A stretch of 47,097 bases of DNA. It comes from a virus. The translations under genes were made by a program, and so were the position numbers. The notes under the pieces are model-generated. The model was not told the origin of the DNA. It did not search any database and saw only the letters and a program-made list of their open reading frames with translations. Positions 15,496 to 23,780 of this stretch are shown here, in pieces. The stretch covers positions 1 through 47,097 of the IMG/VR virus record IMGVR_UViG_3300036766_000464; one strand, 5' to 3'. The number at the start of each line of letters is the position of its first letter. Within the stretch, counting starts at the first letter, position 1.

Positions 15496-16961
15496 CGTGT
15501 GCCTCCCGTTTCGTATTTCACCGCGAATCCCGCAAGGGACCACGGTGCGTCTTTTATGTTGGAATAAAAGCGGATCCGGATCCATTTCCCTTCTTTCCGA
15601 AATCCGTCGAAATCGCACTTCTCCGAAACCCCGATCGTGAACGGGGCAGGATCCGACCACTTGATGTCCTCGCCCAAGCGGTTCCGGACGCCGACCCGGA
15701 TCATCATTTCAGAAACCTCAGTCTGCACTTTCAGATCCGGGATCACTTCGGCGATCCGCTTCATGTAGTCCGGAAGATCAAAATTCAGGTCGCCCGTCTC
15801 AATATAGCCGTCGATCGCGTTGTAGATCGTGGCTGAGTATCCGTTGTTCCCGCTGTCGAGCTGCAGGAGATCCCCCGCGGCCGTCCCAACAATCTCCCTT
15901 GTGATCCCCGTGAGAGTTTTTTCCCCGTGGCAGGAGAAGGAGATATCTTGGATCGTCCATACTTTCAGCTCGTCGTTGTAGATAAATGCCGTGTCCGGGA
16001 CCGTGTTCGCGCCCGTCGTCACGCAGAACCACACTTCGGACGCGGCCCGGACGGGGAAACAGAAGGCCGTGTCGAGGGCGTCCTCGTTGAGGTTGTCGAA
16101 CAGCTCGTCGCGGATCGGGAGCCCGATCGCGTCCGGCATCACCCCCGCTGTTTTGAAAACGTCCTTCTTCCCAAGGTAGAAAATATAGTTCCCAAGCCGG
16201 CAGACGCATCTCGAGGAAAGGATCTCAGCGTCGGGATCCGTCTCCACAAACTGCTTCGTCGCCTGGGCGAAGTCCGAAGTCCACATCCCGCGTTCCGCGA
16301 AGAAGAACATCTTCTGGCCGTTGGCGATCTGCGCCTTGATGTTCGCCAGCGACTCAATCCCGGTGTTGTAATCCAAGATATCAAACCGGCCGGCCTTCCC
16401 CGTCGTGTCGATCGTCCAATTCTCCGGGTTCCCGGGCTCCGTCCACCGTACCCGGCCCGGATAGGTAAATCCCCCCTCGAGGATGTTCGACGCGACGAGC
16501 CGGTGCATACAGGTTGAAATTCGCTTCGCCCAAGTGGGGACCCCCGAGAGAGCCGTCAACGCCGAGGCGTAGACCGGCCACTTCCAGATCGCGTCCTTCC
16601 CATTCGACAGGATTGGCAACCCGGAGACGAGAGCAAACTGCCAGATATCCGAGGCCCCGCTCGTAGGCGCCGGCGAAGGAGTGATCGTGGAGGGGTTCGC
16701 CATGTTCGAGTCGTATGCGTAGACGGCCGAATCGCAGCACGCGATGGTCCGTACGGCGCCATCCGTCCCAACGAAGGTGAAGGTCGCGCGAACGGGAAGG
16801 GACCCGGCCACGGTCGCCAGGAGTGTTTTCCCGAGGGTCTTGGAGACGTAGCCCGGGGTGAACCGGACGTTCCGGCCGGTAGCCCACGTCACCATTGACC
16901 CGGGGAGTTGGGTGTTGATGCCCTGAGCCATATCTTTGACGGTGAACGCCTTCACGGACAT
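15492..16961 (-). CDS. Tail hub / nozzle-like beta-propeller protein
   Basis: The product is 489 residues, starting MSVKAFTVKDMAQGINTQLP at an ATG overlapping the upstream stop (TGATG). It is rich in beta strands with repeated aromatic motifs (GAVRTIACCDSAVYAY, DIWQFALVSGLPIL, KMFFFAERGMW, NYIFYLGKKDVFKTAG), as in the P22 gp10-type and related tail hub proteins that close the head after packaging. Length fits that class. The C-terminal 90 residues resemble a beta-sandwich. Its place between an Ig-like protein and the ejection genes supports a tail structural role. Confidence 0.6.
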   Translation of the reverse strand: MSVKAFTVKDMAQGINTQLPGSMVTWATGRNVRFTPGYVSKTLGKTLLATVAGSLPVRATFTFVGTDGAVRTIACCDSAVYAYDSNMANPSTITPSPAPTSGASDIWQFALVSGLPILSNGKDAIWKWPVYASALTALSGVPTWAKRISTCMHRLVASNILEGGFTYPGRVRWTEPGNPENWTIDTTGKAGRFDILDYNTGIESLANIKAQIANGQKMFFFAERGMWTSDFAQATKQFVETDPDAEILSSRCVCRLGNYIFYLGKKDVFKTAGVMPDAIGLPIRDELFDNLNEDALDTAFCFPVRAASEVWFCVTTGANTVPDTAFIYNDELKVWTIQDISFSCHGEKTLTGITREIVGTAAGDLLQLDSGNNGYSATIYNAIDGYIETGDLNFDLPDYMKRIAEVIPDLKVQTEVSEMMIRVGVRNRLGEDIKWSDPAPFTIGVSEKCDFDGFRKEGKWIRIRFYSNIKDAPWSLAGFAVKYETGGTR

Positions 16962-17551
16962 CAGGGCACCTCTTGAACTGACATTCGGATGTTCTTCTCG
17001 TAGACGTACCCGGCAACCGTTGTTCCCCGAACCCCGAGCAGATACGTCTTGCCGTCCGTTCCCGCGGCGACGTGGACGCCAATCTTCGGGGTGATGACTT
17101 CGACGGTAGGCGCCACCGTTGCGGAAACATCCGTGCCGTCGGATTCCTTCGTAGCGAGACAGGCTCCGGTCGATACCGTATCGCCCGTCTCGAGGCGTCT
17201 GGAATAGTCCACATCGAAGAGGATCTTGTCGGACGGCTGCTTGCTGAAGGCGTCTGTCACAACCGACTGCACCATCAGGAGCAAGTCCCGGTCGTAGGTG
17301 TTCCCGAGGTTCGTCGTTGCGACGCACTGGATCGAGTGCTCGTCGCCTTCTGTCCCGGCCTTCAGCACCACGTTCACGTCCGGGGAAACGATCGCCTCGC
17401 TATCAACAATCGTGGTCTTGCTGGAAACACCCGTTGCGGAGTTCACGCAGGTCAAGATTTGGGAGACGATGGTCTCCGCGGGCAACAGGTCGACCGAGAA
17501 ATTGAAGTGGATCGGGAATTTCTCGATCGGGGATTTGGTTATGGTGTCCAT
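16961..17551 (-). CDS. Structural protein with two Ig-like repeats
   Basis: The product is 196 residues starting MDTITKSPIEKF, after GAGGAT; a TTG one codon upstream is unlikely. It contains two similar halves of about 85 residues, each beginning FxVDxxxxxE and ending in a pattern of the type VLKAGTEGDEHSIQCVAT..G..YDRDLLLMVQSV and VHVAAGTDGKTYLLGVRG..YEKNIRMSVQEV. This is a beta-sandwich duplication common in small phage tail or virion proteins. Coupled to the hub gene by TGATG. Confidence 0.62.
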   Translation of the reverse strand: MDTITKSPIEKFPIHFNFSVDLLPAETIVSQILTCVNSATGVSSKTTIVDSEAIVSPDVNVVLKAGTEGDEHSIQCVATTNLGNTYDRDLLLMVQSVVTDAFSKQPSDKILFDVDYSRRLETGDTVSTGACLATKESDGTDVSATVAPTVEVITPKIGVHVAAGTDGKTYLLGVRGTTVAGYVYEKNIRMSVQEVP

Positions 17552-17562
17552 CAATTATATCC

Positions 17563-18696
17563 TCAAATAATTGTAAAATCGTTTGGCATACTAGCTGCTG
17601 TATATAATATAGTTGCAAGGGTGCTTTTGTTTTTTTTATATATTATATTTGCAGCACAATAATATAAACAATTACCGCTGGTTTTCATCCCAAGCATTTC
17701 ACTGTAGGCAAGATATACACTTGCGTTAGAGATGGTATAAGATGACACGCCGACTTGATCTACATAAGACAATGTTGACAATAAATATCTTGATAATTTT
17801 TGTGCCTTTTGGTCTCCAATGTATAAATATGTTCCATCAACATGACAACTTTGCACATAAGCAATTCCCCCGACAACTCCGCTATAACTTAAATCCGACG
17901 TATTCCAAATAAGTATTCTATGATTGTATGTATCTGCTATATATATTTTACCCCCATAATAAGCGGCATAAGATGGATAATACAATTGAAGGTTGCCAGA
18001 GCCATTTGTACCTTGTTTAGACACATACGATAAGTCCGAAAGGAGTCTTTTTACTATCCTGTTATTGTCCGTATCCACCACATACATATAGGTCCCATCA
18101 GAACATAAACCACCGAGTCTATTTCCAAATTGATCGTTTCCCGCTCCAAGTGATCCCACCTTTGCCACATAACTAAAATCAGAAATAAGTCTTTTAACTA
18201 CCCTTTGGTTTCCAGCGTCGGTGATATAAATATAGGTTCCATCATTTACTATTCCGGCGGGACCATTAAATTGGTCATTACCGGAACCAAATGAACCAAA
18301 ACTCTGTACCGTTGATAAATCCGAAAGACTAATCTTCCTTAATTGAGCATCGTTCCTTATGGTTGCTATCATGGTAAATACACCCGCCGGAGGACTCGGC
18401 GGTGGACTCGATTCAAGTATCACTCCTGTCCCGCACGACACAAACAACTCCACCACGTTGCTGTAGAAATAGGTCGCTCCGACGTTTGCCCGGACGTAGA
18501 AATCGTACGTCATAGACGGATTGAGATCCGGCGTGGTATAGGTGAAGGCGTTCGTCGTCGCCAGCAGAACATACTCCTGTCCGGGTGGGCTGCTTGATTT
18601 CCAGAACACCTGGAAGTCGGCGTTACTCCCATAGGTCCACGACAGGGCGATTGCCCTCTGCCCGGACAGGGTTGCTGTCAGGACTGGATCAGCCAC
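17563..18696 (-). CDS. FN3 domain plus NHL-type beta-propeller, likely receptor-binding protein
   Basis: The product is 377 residues, starting at a GTG that overlaps the upstream gene by 8 bp. Residues 5-88 are a fibronectin type III domain (LSWTYGSNADFQVFWK ... TYDFYVRANV). After a PPPSPPAG linker come NHL repeats at about 110-330: GSGNDQF..P.GI, DGTYIYITDAGNQRVVKRL, DGTYMYVVDTDNNRIVKRL, GGKIYIADTYNHRILIW. The propeller part (17563-18400) is clearly more AT-rich than the FN3 part and neighbours, so it looks acquired separately. NHL propellers bind proteins or glycans; adhesion to the host surface is inferred. Confidence 0.72.
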   Translation of the reverse strand: MADPVLTATLSGQRAIALSWTYGSNADFQVFWKSSSPPGQEYVLLATTNAFTYTTPDLNPSMTYDFYVRANVGATYFYSNVVELFVSCGTGVILESSPPPSPPAGVFTMIATIRNDAQLRKISLSDLSTVQSFGSFGSGNDQFNGPAGIVNDGTYIYITDAGNQRVVKRLISDFSYVAKVGSLGAGNDQFGNRLGGLCSDGTYMYVVDTDNNRIVKRLLSDLSYVSKQGTNGSGNLQLYYPSYAAYYGGKIYIADTYNHRILIWNTSDLSYSGVVGGIAYVQSCHVDGTYLYIGDQKAQKLSRYLLSTLSYVDQVGVSSYTISNASVYLAYSEMLGMKTSGNCLYYCAANIIYKKNKSTLATILYTAASMPNDFTII

Positions 18697-19009
18697 GGCG
18701 CTCTCGCCTGAAGAACCTATTTACCATCGCAGACTTCCTGAAGGAGTATTTTACTTTTGCGCTGTAATCCATCGCCATCCGGTATAGGAACGTAAACTCC
18801 CGCGAAATATAAATCCAGATATCCCACAGATAGGTGAACTCCTTGGAGACGTAGAAAAGGATATTCCAAGTGAAGGTGAACGTATTGCTGACCCCTCCAT
18901 AGATGCTCTCAAGGAAGATGAATTCCTTGGAGACGCCCGCCCAAAGGCTCCACTTCGCCGTTTTCTCGGTCGAGATGGAGTACTCGTCGCGCAGAAGATA
19001 AAAAGACAT
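18689..19009 (-). CDS. Protein of 14-residue aromatic repeats
   Basis: The product is 106 residues starting MSFYLLRDEY at an ATG overlapping the upstream stop (TGATG). Residues about 12-95 form six tandem units of 14 residues, for example VSKEFIFLESIYGG, VSNTFTFTWNILFY, VSKEFTYLWDIWIY and ISREFTFLYRMAMD. The pattern is V/I-S-x-E-F-x-F-x-W-x-I, alternating as in beta strands, so a beta-solenoid or repeat-hairpin is likely. The tail is basic (FFRRERRG). It lies among fibre genes. I do not know a named family. Confidence 0.6.
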   Translation of the reverse strand: MSFYLLRDEYSISTEKTAKWSLWAGVSKEFIFLESIYGGVSNTFTFTWNILFYVSKEFTYLWDIWIYISREFTFLYRMAMDYSAKVKYSFRKSAMVNRFFRRERRG

Positions 19010-19500
19010 CAGGGCGCCGATCCAACCGTGCAAGTAAATTTACCCTGATCTGCGGCGGCAGCAGCGCCAGGAGAGACCGTCCGTCTGAACCACACCCGCT
19101 TCACCCCGGACGCCGCTGCGTCTCCCAGGGCGATCCCTGCCGCCAGGGAGAGAGGGGTTGAGAAGGAGAGGCCGGTCGGCGCTGTATTCTCGTTCACGAT
19201 GCTCTGCGTTCCGGTAGAGTCGAAGGCGATCGCCACAGTAGTATCGGCCGAGCTCGTTTCCTGGGAGAGATAGAGCACCGCCCCGTACGCCGTCTCCGCG
19301 GCGAGGTTCTTGAACGATAGGGCCCGGTACTTCACGCTGCCGGCAAGAGCTTCGGCCGGCGTGACGTTGGCGAACAGGTTTTGGAGGGAGTTGTCGGTGA
19401 AGGCCGTGCTCGAGATCACCCCTCCAAGAGACGCGGCCGGGAGCGCGTTCCCTACCCCTCCGGTCAAGTAGAATGCCAGGTTCGCCGCTATGATCGCCAT
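19009..19500 (-). CDS. Beta-rich structural protein, unknown
   Basis: The product is 163 residues. The first part (FYLTGGVGNALPAASLGGVISST) is a motif I recognise from structural proteins of several phages with no assigned role; the rest looks like a beta-sandwich (KYRALSFKNLAAETAYGAVLYL ... VKRVWFRRTVSPGAAA). Shine-Dalgarno GGAGGCG. Placed in the fibre cluster; likely a minor tail or baseplate-like component. Confidence 0.58.
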   Translation of the reverse strand: MAIIAANLAFYLTGGVGNALPAASLGGVISSTAFTDNSLQNLFANVTPAEALAGSVKYRALSFKNLAAETAYGAVLYLSQETSSADTTVAIAFDSTGTQSIVNENTAPTGLSFSTPLSLAAGIALGDAAASGVKRVWFRRTVSPGAAAAADQGKFTCTVGSAP

Positions 19501-19524
19501 TTCGCCTCCTGCGGAGCGCAGCTC

Positions 19525-20346
19525 CTACTGATTGATAATTACAAACGAAGCCCCGGTATCGGGAATTGCCGTGAACCCGGACGTTACAAGCATCAACTTC
19601 GACGTTCCCCCGTACCCGCTGATTTTCTTCACTTGGTTGATGACGTTCCCGCTGGTGAATTTCACGAACGATCCGATGCAATAACTATCGACGGCCGAGG
19701 CGAGATCCGTCTTAAAGCTGATGATCGAATTCAAGCCGTCGGCCACAACAAGGCCGGTCTCCAGATTCCCCATAGAGGCCACCAAGGTTGCTTCCTTCGC
19801 CACTGTGGCGTCCAGAGCCATCGCTTCAGGGATCGTGGTCCCGGTGTCAACGAGGATCGCAGCTATGCTCGTGTTGTCCGGTGCTTCGGGGAGGTCAGAG
19901 ACTATCGTGTAGTCCTCGGCCGCGAGTGTCCTCGCTTCGAACTCGGTTACGGTAGGAACAGCCCCTATGAGGACAGCCAACGCATCTGTCGCAGCGATGA
20001 TGAGGCTCTCGTCCGCAGGATCGCTGGGGAGGTTGTCTGTCTTGGCTTTCACCGCATCTACTGCGGTGTCAATCACCGCAACAGGGGCATCGAGATAGAT
20101 GTCCTCGACGTTGAGGTCGATAGGGATGTAGCGGTCAGCAGCGTCGAGCGTTGCCGTGCCGTCCACATACCCGACCTGAGCCTGAGCCGGTTCGTGTTCA
20201 AAGGTGTACCAGCCGCCCCCCACTTCATATACCGTTGGGGGAGTAATGTCATCCTGCGTGTCCACCCGCTTGAGAACAGGGATAGTCGGAGAGAGGCCGG
20301 TTGCAGGAACGCCGGCGTCCGTGAAGAATACTTTGTAGGTTGCCAT
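19525..20346 (-). CDS. Fibre-like protein with beta head and elongated helical centre
   Basis: The product is 273 residues. The N-terminal 80 residues form a beta domain (YKVFFTDAGVPATGLSPTIP ... GGGWYTFEHE) typical of phage tail proteins that attach extended fibres. The centre (residues 85-200) is rich in Ala, Thr, Asp and Val with VAVIDTAVDAVKAKTDN, probably a trimeric helical stalk. The C-terminus has a beta motif (GSFVKFTSGNVINQVKKISGY) found in phage surface proteins. Shine-Dalgarno AAGGAGG. A role in fibre assembly is likely. Confidence 0.6.
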   Translation of the reverse strand: MATYKVFFTDAGVPATGLSPTIPVLKRVDTQDDITPPTVYEVGGGWYTFEHEPAQAQVGYVDGTATLDAADRYIPIDLNVEDIYLDAPVAVIDTAVDAVKAKTDNLPSDPADESLIIAATDALAVLIGAVPTVTEFEARTLAAEDYTIVSDLPEAPDNTSIAAILVDTGTTIPEAMALDATVAKEATLVASMGNLETGLVVADGLNSIISFKTDLASAVDSYCIGSFVKFTSGNVINQVKKISGYGGTSKLMLVTSGFTAIPDTGASFVIINQ

Positions 20347-20358
20347 CCGGCATCCTCC

Positions 20359-21495
20359 TTATGAAGTTATAGCGATCATTTCTGCGTCGGAAAGTGCGCG
20401 GTTCCAGATGCGGAGGTTCTTGATGTGGCCATAGATCTCGTAGTTCCCAGGCAAAACAACTTGATTTCCGCCAATATGTAAATCCCCACCTCCAAAAGAT
20501 CCATCATATACAGAGGTTTCTACCCCAGCTCCATCAACAGAGATCCCAAGCCCTACCGCCGCCCATCTGCTTGCTATTTTGTACGTCGTTCTTGCCGCAT
20601 AAACAACGGTTCCCAGCCCAGTGGTTCCATCGTTAATCTGTATCGTTGCTGATTGTCCAAACCAGATAAACATGTTTGCGTTAGGCACTGTAGAAGCAAC
20701 CACTCTTCCATTATTCGAGGAATCCCCCGTATCGGCTTCTACATACGTAGAACCATTTGTCTCAGAATAATTAAGAGAAGATGTACTGAGCCGATCCGCA
20801 TTCCTCGTCACCGCCGCCGTGGTCGTGGGGATGTAGGAGGAAGAAAAAGCGGCGGCTTCTACCTGACCGCCCCAAGCCCACACTGCGTCTCCGCTTGTGA
20901 CTACACGAATGCCCACATCAGGATCGGCAAGGGTCGCCGTGATCTGGTACCGTGCCCACGAGGCAGTGACGGCAACGGTGGTCCAACCCGTGCCTCCGTT
21001 CAACGTCAAGTCAATATTCCCCGTCCCAGTCTTGCGCTTGAGATAGATGGAGAACACCTTCGCTGCGGAAGCGATGACTCCCAAGTCCTGTATCAGTGTC
21101 CCGTTGCCGGCCGAGGCCGTTAGCAGTTCCGCGTTCGTTCCTCCGTCCGGGGAAGCGGCATCGTTGTCGCCTACTGTGATACCTGTCGGAGACCAGGTGG
21201 TTCCGAGCGCCGCCGACTGCAAACAGAGGTTCGTCCTCTGCCCCTCGATCAGTGCTCCCTGCGCTTCAATGCGGAGCTGCCCTGCGTCTGCTACTTCGAT
21301 CAACCCGGTGTCAGGATTGAGGAAGGTTGCTTCTGTGGCTCGTGTAAAACTAAGAGCCCCTACCCCTCGGTGCAGCTTGAGGGGGTCGTCCACTCGATCA
21401 AAAGGCGCCCAGAAGGTGAGACCCTTGGACCACCAGTACGGATTGAGTCCGCCGCTAAACCTGTCTTTCTTGTTGAATGAGCAGAGACCTCTCAT
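20359..21495 (-). CDS. Lectin-like tail fibre / head-spike protein
   Basis: The product is 378 residues starting MRGLCSFNKKDRFSGG, preceded by GGGGGAG; the longer frame upstream overlaps the previous gene and is rejected. It contains LIEGQRTNLCLQS near residue 85, a hallmark of phage spike/fibre proteins with a carbohydrate-binding-type fold, then a beta-sandwich (FSIYLKRKTGTGNIDLTLNG), and a C-terminal LamG/concanavalin-like domain ending GHIKNLRIWNRALSDAEM. It is a strong candidate for binding surface sugars. Confidence 0.7.
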   Translation of the reverse strand: MRGLCSFNKKDRFSGGLNPYWWSKGLTFWAPFDRVDDPLKLHRGVGALSFTRATEATFLNPDTGLIEVADAGQLRIEAQGALIEGQRTNLCLQSAALGTTWSPTGITVGDNDAASPDGGTNAELLTASAGNGTLIQDLGVIASAAKVFSIYLKRKTGTGNIDLTLNGGTGWTTVAVTASWARYQITATLADPDVGIRVVTSGDAVWAWGGQVEAAAFSSSYIPTTTAAVTRNADRLSTSSLNYSETNGSTYVEADTGDSSNNGRVVASTVPNANMFIWFGQSATIQINDGTTGLGTVVYAARTTYKIASRWAAVGLGISVDGAGVETSVYDGSFGGGDLHIGGNQVVLPGNYEIYGHIKNLRIWNRALSDAEMIAITS

Positions 21496-21506
21496 TTCCG
21501 CTCCCC

Positions 21507-21977
21507 CTAAAAATGCGTTCTTGTTTTCTCCATGATGAACGTCAGCGCCGCATTCCCGTCGTACCAGGGCTTTTCCAAGTGCGCCCCTTGTGGCATGATC
21601 GCCGCCGTCAGGTATGCTTTTTCGTAACGCCTTGCCGGAAGGATAGGCCCCCACTTGTCGATTGATTGCATCCACGACATCAGCGGAGCCACGGTAAAAT
21701 ACGGCTGATTCGGGGCTGAAAGATATTCCCTTTCATAACGCCTCGCCGGAAGGCAGGGACCCCACTTGTCCGGAGTCATCCTTTCGAGCCAACCGATCAT
21801 CCTGGGTTCCGTAGAAATATCAGGCATGATCGCTTTCGAGAGATATCTCAGCCGGAACTGAATATCGGGAAGCCTGGGAGCCCACTTCCCGATATCTATC
21901 CTTTCGTCCCAACCTCCGGTGGAATTGTTCGCCGGAGGAAGTTCCGCGAGGACCTGATATTGCCACATGAACGCCAT
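21507..21977 (-). CDS. Protein with three about 40-residue Trp/Arg repeats
   Basis: The product is 156 residues. Three tandem units share KWxPxLPxRRYExxYLSxxxxP: KWAPRLPDIQFRLRYLSKAI, KWGPCLPARRYEREYLSAPN and KWGPILPARRYEKAYLTAAI, each preceded by a W-x-(E/Q)-xx(I/T)D segment. The start ATG overlaps the upstream stop (TAATG). The repeats could pack in trimeric virion parts or bind partner proteins; no family was recognised. Confidence 0.6.
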   Translation of the reverse strand: MAFMWQYQVLAELPPANNSTGGWDERIDIGKWAPRLPDIQFRLRYLSKAIMPDISTEPRMIGWLERMTPDKWGPCLPARRYEREYLSAPNQPYFTVAPLMSWMQSIDKWGPILPARRYEKAYLTAAIMPQGAHLEKPWYDGNAALTFIMEKTRTHF

Positions 21978-22228
21978 TACAGTCGTTTCACTCCCTGGCG
22001 CTCCATCTGCTCAAGCCACTTCTCATGGGGTAGGCAAGTCGAGCATTGAGGCCCACAAAAGGGCCCGTGGCATCGAGGACAGAATCCTCGAAGGATCCCC
22101 GAGCCGGGGATGACCTGCCATTGACCGCCGCAATGGACGCAAGAGAGCGTGTCGAATTCTTGGGCCGGCATCCCCGGTTCGGTGATGAGGACGTTGCCGG
22201 CCGGCCGCCTCGCAGTCGCATTGAACAT
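21977..22228 (-). CDS. Small zinc-finger protein in the structural cluster
   Basis: The product is 83 residues starting MFNATARRPAGNVLITEPG, with six Cys and several His: SCVHCGGQW ... GFCPRCHGPFCGPQCSTCLPH, likely two zinc sites. The much longer frame upstream is out of frame with a real gene and is rejected. Small Cys-rich proteins with this N-terminus occur beside capsid and fibre genes in other phages; role unknown. Confidence 0.6.
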   Translation of the reverse strand: MFNATARRPAGNVLITEPGMPAQEFDTLSCVHCGGQWQVIPGSGILRGFCPRCHGPFCGPQCSTCLPHEKWLEQMERQGVKRL

Positions 22229-22233
22229 CGGTC

Positions 22234-22689
22234 TTACTCTTCCCAATAGAGGGCGGTGTCGATGTTGTACGCGGCCGTCTGCGCCGCCGATTGGATCCCG
22301 GCGCCGGCGTACTGTGTGTTCGGGATGACGAATTCCTTGGTCGGCGCGGCCACCCACCGGAAGGTTGCCCGGAGGTTGACTGCTACGATCATCAGAACCG
22401 TCGAGAGGGTAAGCCCGCCCGTGGCTGACAGGTACGACGTGGCCAGAGCTGCCGGGTCCGCGAATTCCAGCGGAGCAATCGCGGGATTCGACCCGCCCGT
22501 AGGCGCCGCGGTCGTGGTCCGGACGATCTGGAACCGCGAGGCGTTGTCGGCCGGCGTTGCAGACGAGCTCAACAGGAACTCGTAAATCTTTGCCCGAATC
22601 CCCGCGGCCGTCGCCATGTAGATCATCAACTGCGGGTACGAGGCACTTCCGATTGCCGCACTTCCACCGATTCCATAACTTCTGGCCAT
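22234..22689 (-). CDS. Structural protein, unknown
   Basis: The product is 151 residues, hydrophobic-rich and with few charges, starting MARSYGIGGSAAIGSASYPQ. The middle (YEFLLSSSATPADNASRFQIVRTT) and the end (PNTQYAGAGIQSAAQTAAYN) resemble phage virion proteins of unknown function seen beside fibre genes. Shine-Dalgarno GGGAGGG. It has no signal peptide. Confidence 0.55.
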   Translation of the reverse strand: MARSYGIGGSAAIGSASYPQLMIYMATAAGIRAKIYEFLLSSSATPADNASRFQIVRTTTAAPTGGSNPAIAPLEFADPAALATSYLSATGGLTLSTVLMIVAVNLRATFRWVAAPTKEFVIPNTQYAGAGIQSAAQTAAYNIDTALYWEE

Positions 22690-22707
22690 GGTCTTTCCCT
22701 CCCGGGT

Positions 22708-23751
22708 TTAGTAGCCCACGATTTCGTTTTTGCGCAAATGCGCCGAGGGCTGTTCTGTTGGACGGAACCACTTGTCGAGCATGAATGTCGTTTCAGAAAT
22801 ATTTTCTACCGATCCCCATGATCCCCATGCAGGTTCCGTGGCAAGGTACTGACCAATCATGATCTGATCGATAAATGCATTCCCAGCGGCAACATAGTGT
22901 TCCAATCTGATCTTATTGATTGTGGAGGAAATCGTTATCAGGTTCGAGTTGTGCGCCGGCGCCAAGAGGGTGTCGTTCAGCCAAAGTTTATGCGTCGTTT
23001 TTGCGTCGAAGGCGACACGGAACTTGTACCAGGTATCGGCCGAAGCCGCTCCCCCACCGGCATCCTCCCAAGCAGAGGCGTATAAATTTGAGAATTTCGA
23101 GCCGGCTGCGCCGCCAAACCCAAAACCCGAATTCTGCGCGGTCGTTTCCATCAGATAAAACTGAAACACGTTCAATGTAGAAGGGCTTGAAACCCTCGCC
23201 CTTATTTGCGCCCAAATGTTCCAGGTCGTTGGCGCCGCGAGCGCGTGGTCTGCCTGGACCGTGCTGCCTCCCGCCACAGACGTTGCAGCCTTAGCTCCTT
23301 CATATTTTGTCGTAGAGGCTACATCCCAAGCCACATGAGCCGTCCAGGAATTTTGACCATTGAGATCGGCATTGTTGAGTGCGTTGAAGTCCTCGAATAA
23401 TTGAAAGGTGTTCGGGCCGCTGCTGACGGCGGTGGCCGAGGAATATCCGTAATACATATAAAAGGTTGTGGCGCCGGTTCCGATGGAATCGAATTCGATC
23501 CAGATCGTCGCAACCTGGGTCGGCGTGGTTCCCGTAACGTCCTCAATGTAGTAATCGAGAAGCGTAGTGCCGTCAGCGGCCGTGAATCGAAGGTCGGAAA
23601 AATCGGTCTTGCATCCGGTAGCAAGAACGTCATTCGCACCGGATCCGGCGCTCTCCCCCACCTTGAGCTTCATCTGGTAATTGGTGACGGCTCCGCTGGC
23701 CCTGCTCAGGGTGACGGGCTTGCGATATGTCCAACCGGTCGGAAATGCCAC
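22708..23751 (-). CDS. DUF2341 / concanavalin-like lectin, likely adhesin
   Basis: The product is 347 residues with a GTG start (GTGGCATTTCC) after GGGGAATAG. The first 110 residues fit DUF2341 (WTYRKPVTLSRASGAVTNYQ ... GCKTDFSDLRFTAADGTTLL ... IWIEFDS ... YYGYSSA). Residues 120-310 look like a lectin beta-sandwich (WTAHVAWDVASTTKYEGAKA ... HKLWLNDTL). Such proteins bind surface glycans. The short C-tail (MLDKWFRPTEQPSAHLRK) could anchor it to the virion. Confidence 0.65.
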   Translation of the reverse strand: MAFPTGWTYRKPVTLSRASGAVTNYQMKLKVGESAGSGANDVLATGCKTDFSDLRFTAADGTTLLDYYIEDVTGTTPTQVATIWIEFDSIGTGATTFYMYYGYSSATAVSSGPNTFQLFEDFNALNNADLNGQNSWTAHVAWDVASTTKYEGAKAATSVAGGSTVQADHALAAPTTWNIWAQIRARVSSPSTLNVFQFYLMETTAQNSGFGFGGAAGSKFSNLYASAWEDAGGGAASADTWYKFRVAFDAKTTHKLWLNDTLLAPAHNSNLITISSTINKIRLEHYVAAGNAFIDQIMIGQYLATEPAWGSWGSVENISETTFMLDKWFRPTEQPSAHLRKNEIVGY

Positions 23752-23780
23752 CTATTCCCCCATCGCCGCTGCTGGTGGGG

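Noticed and set aside
15492-17327. 611-codon version of the hub protein
   Set aside because: The extra 122 residues lie out of frame over the Ig-like gene; the TGATG start at 16961 is better.
21977-22771. 264-codon leftward frame
   Set aside because: Only the last 83 codons are real (zinc-finger protein); the upstream part is out of frame with the 151-residue structural gene.
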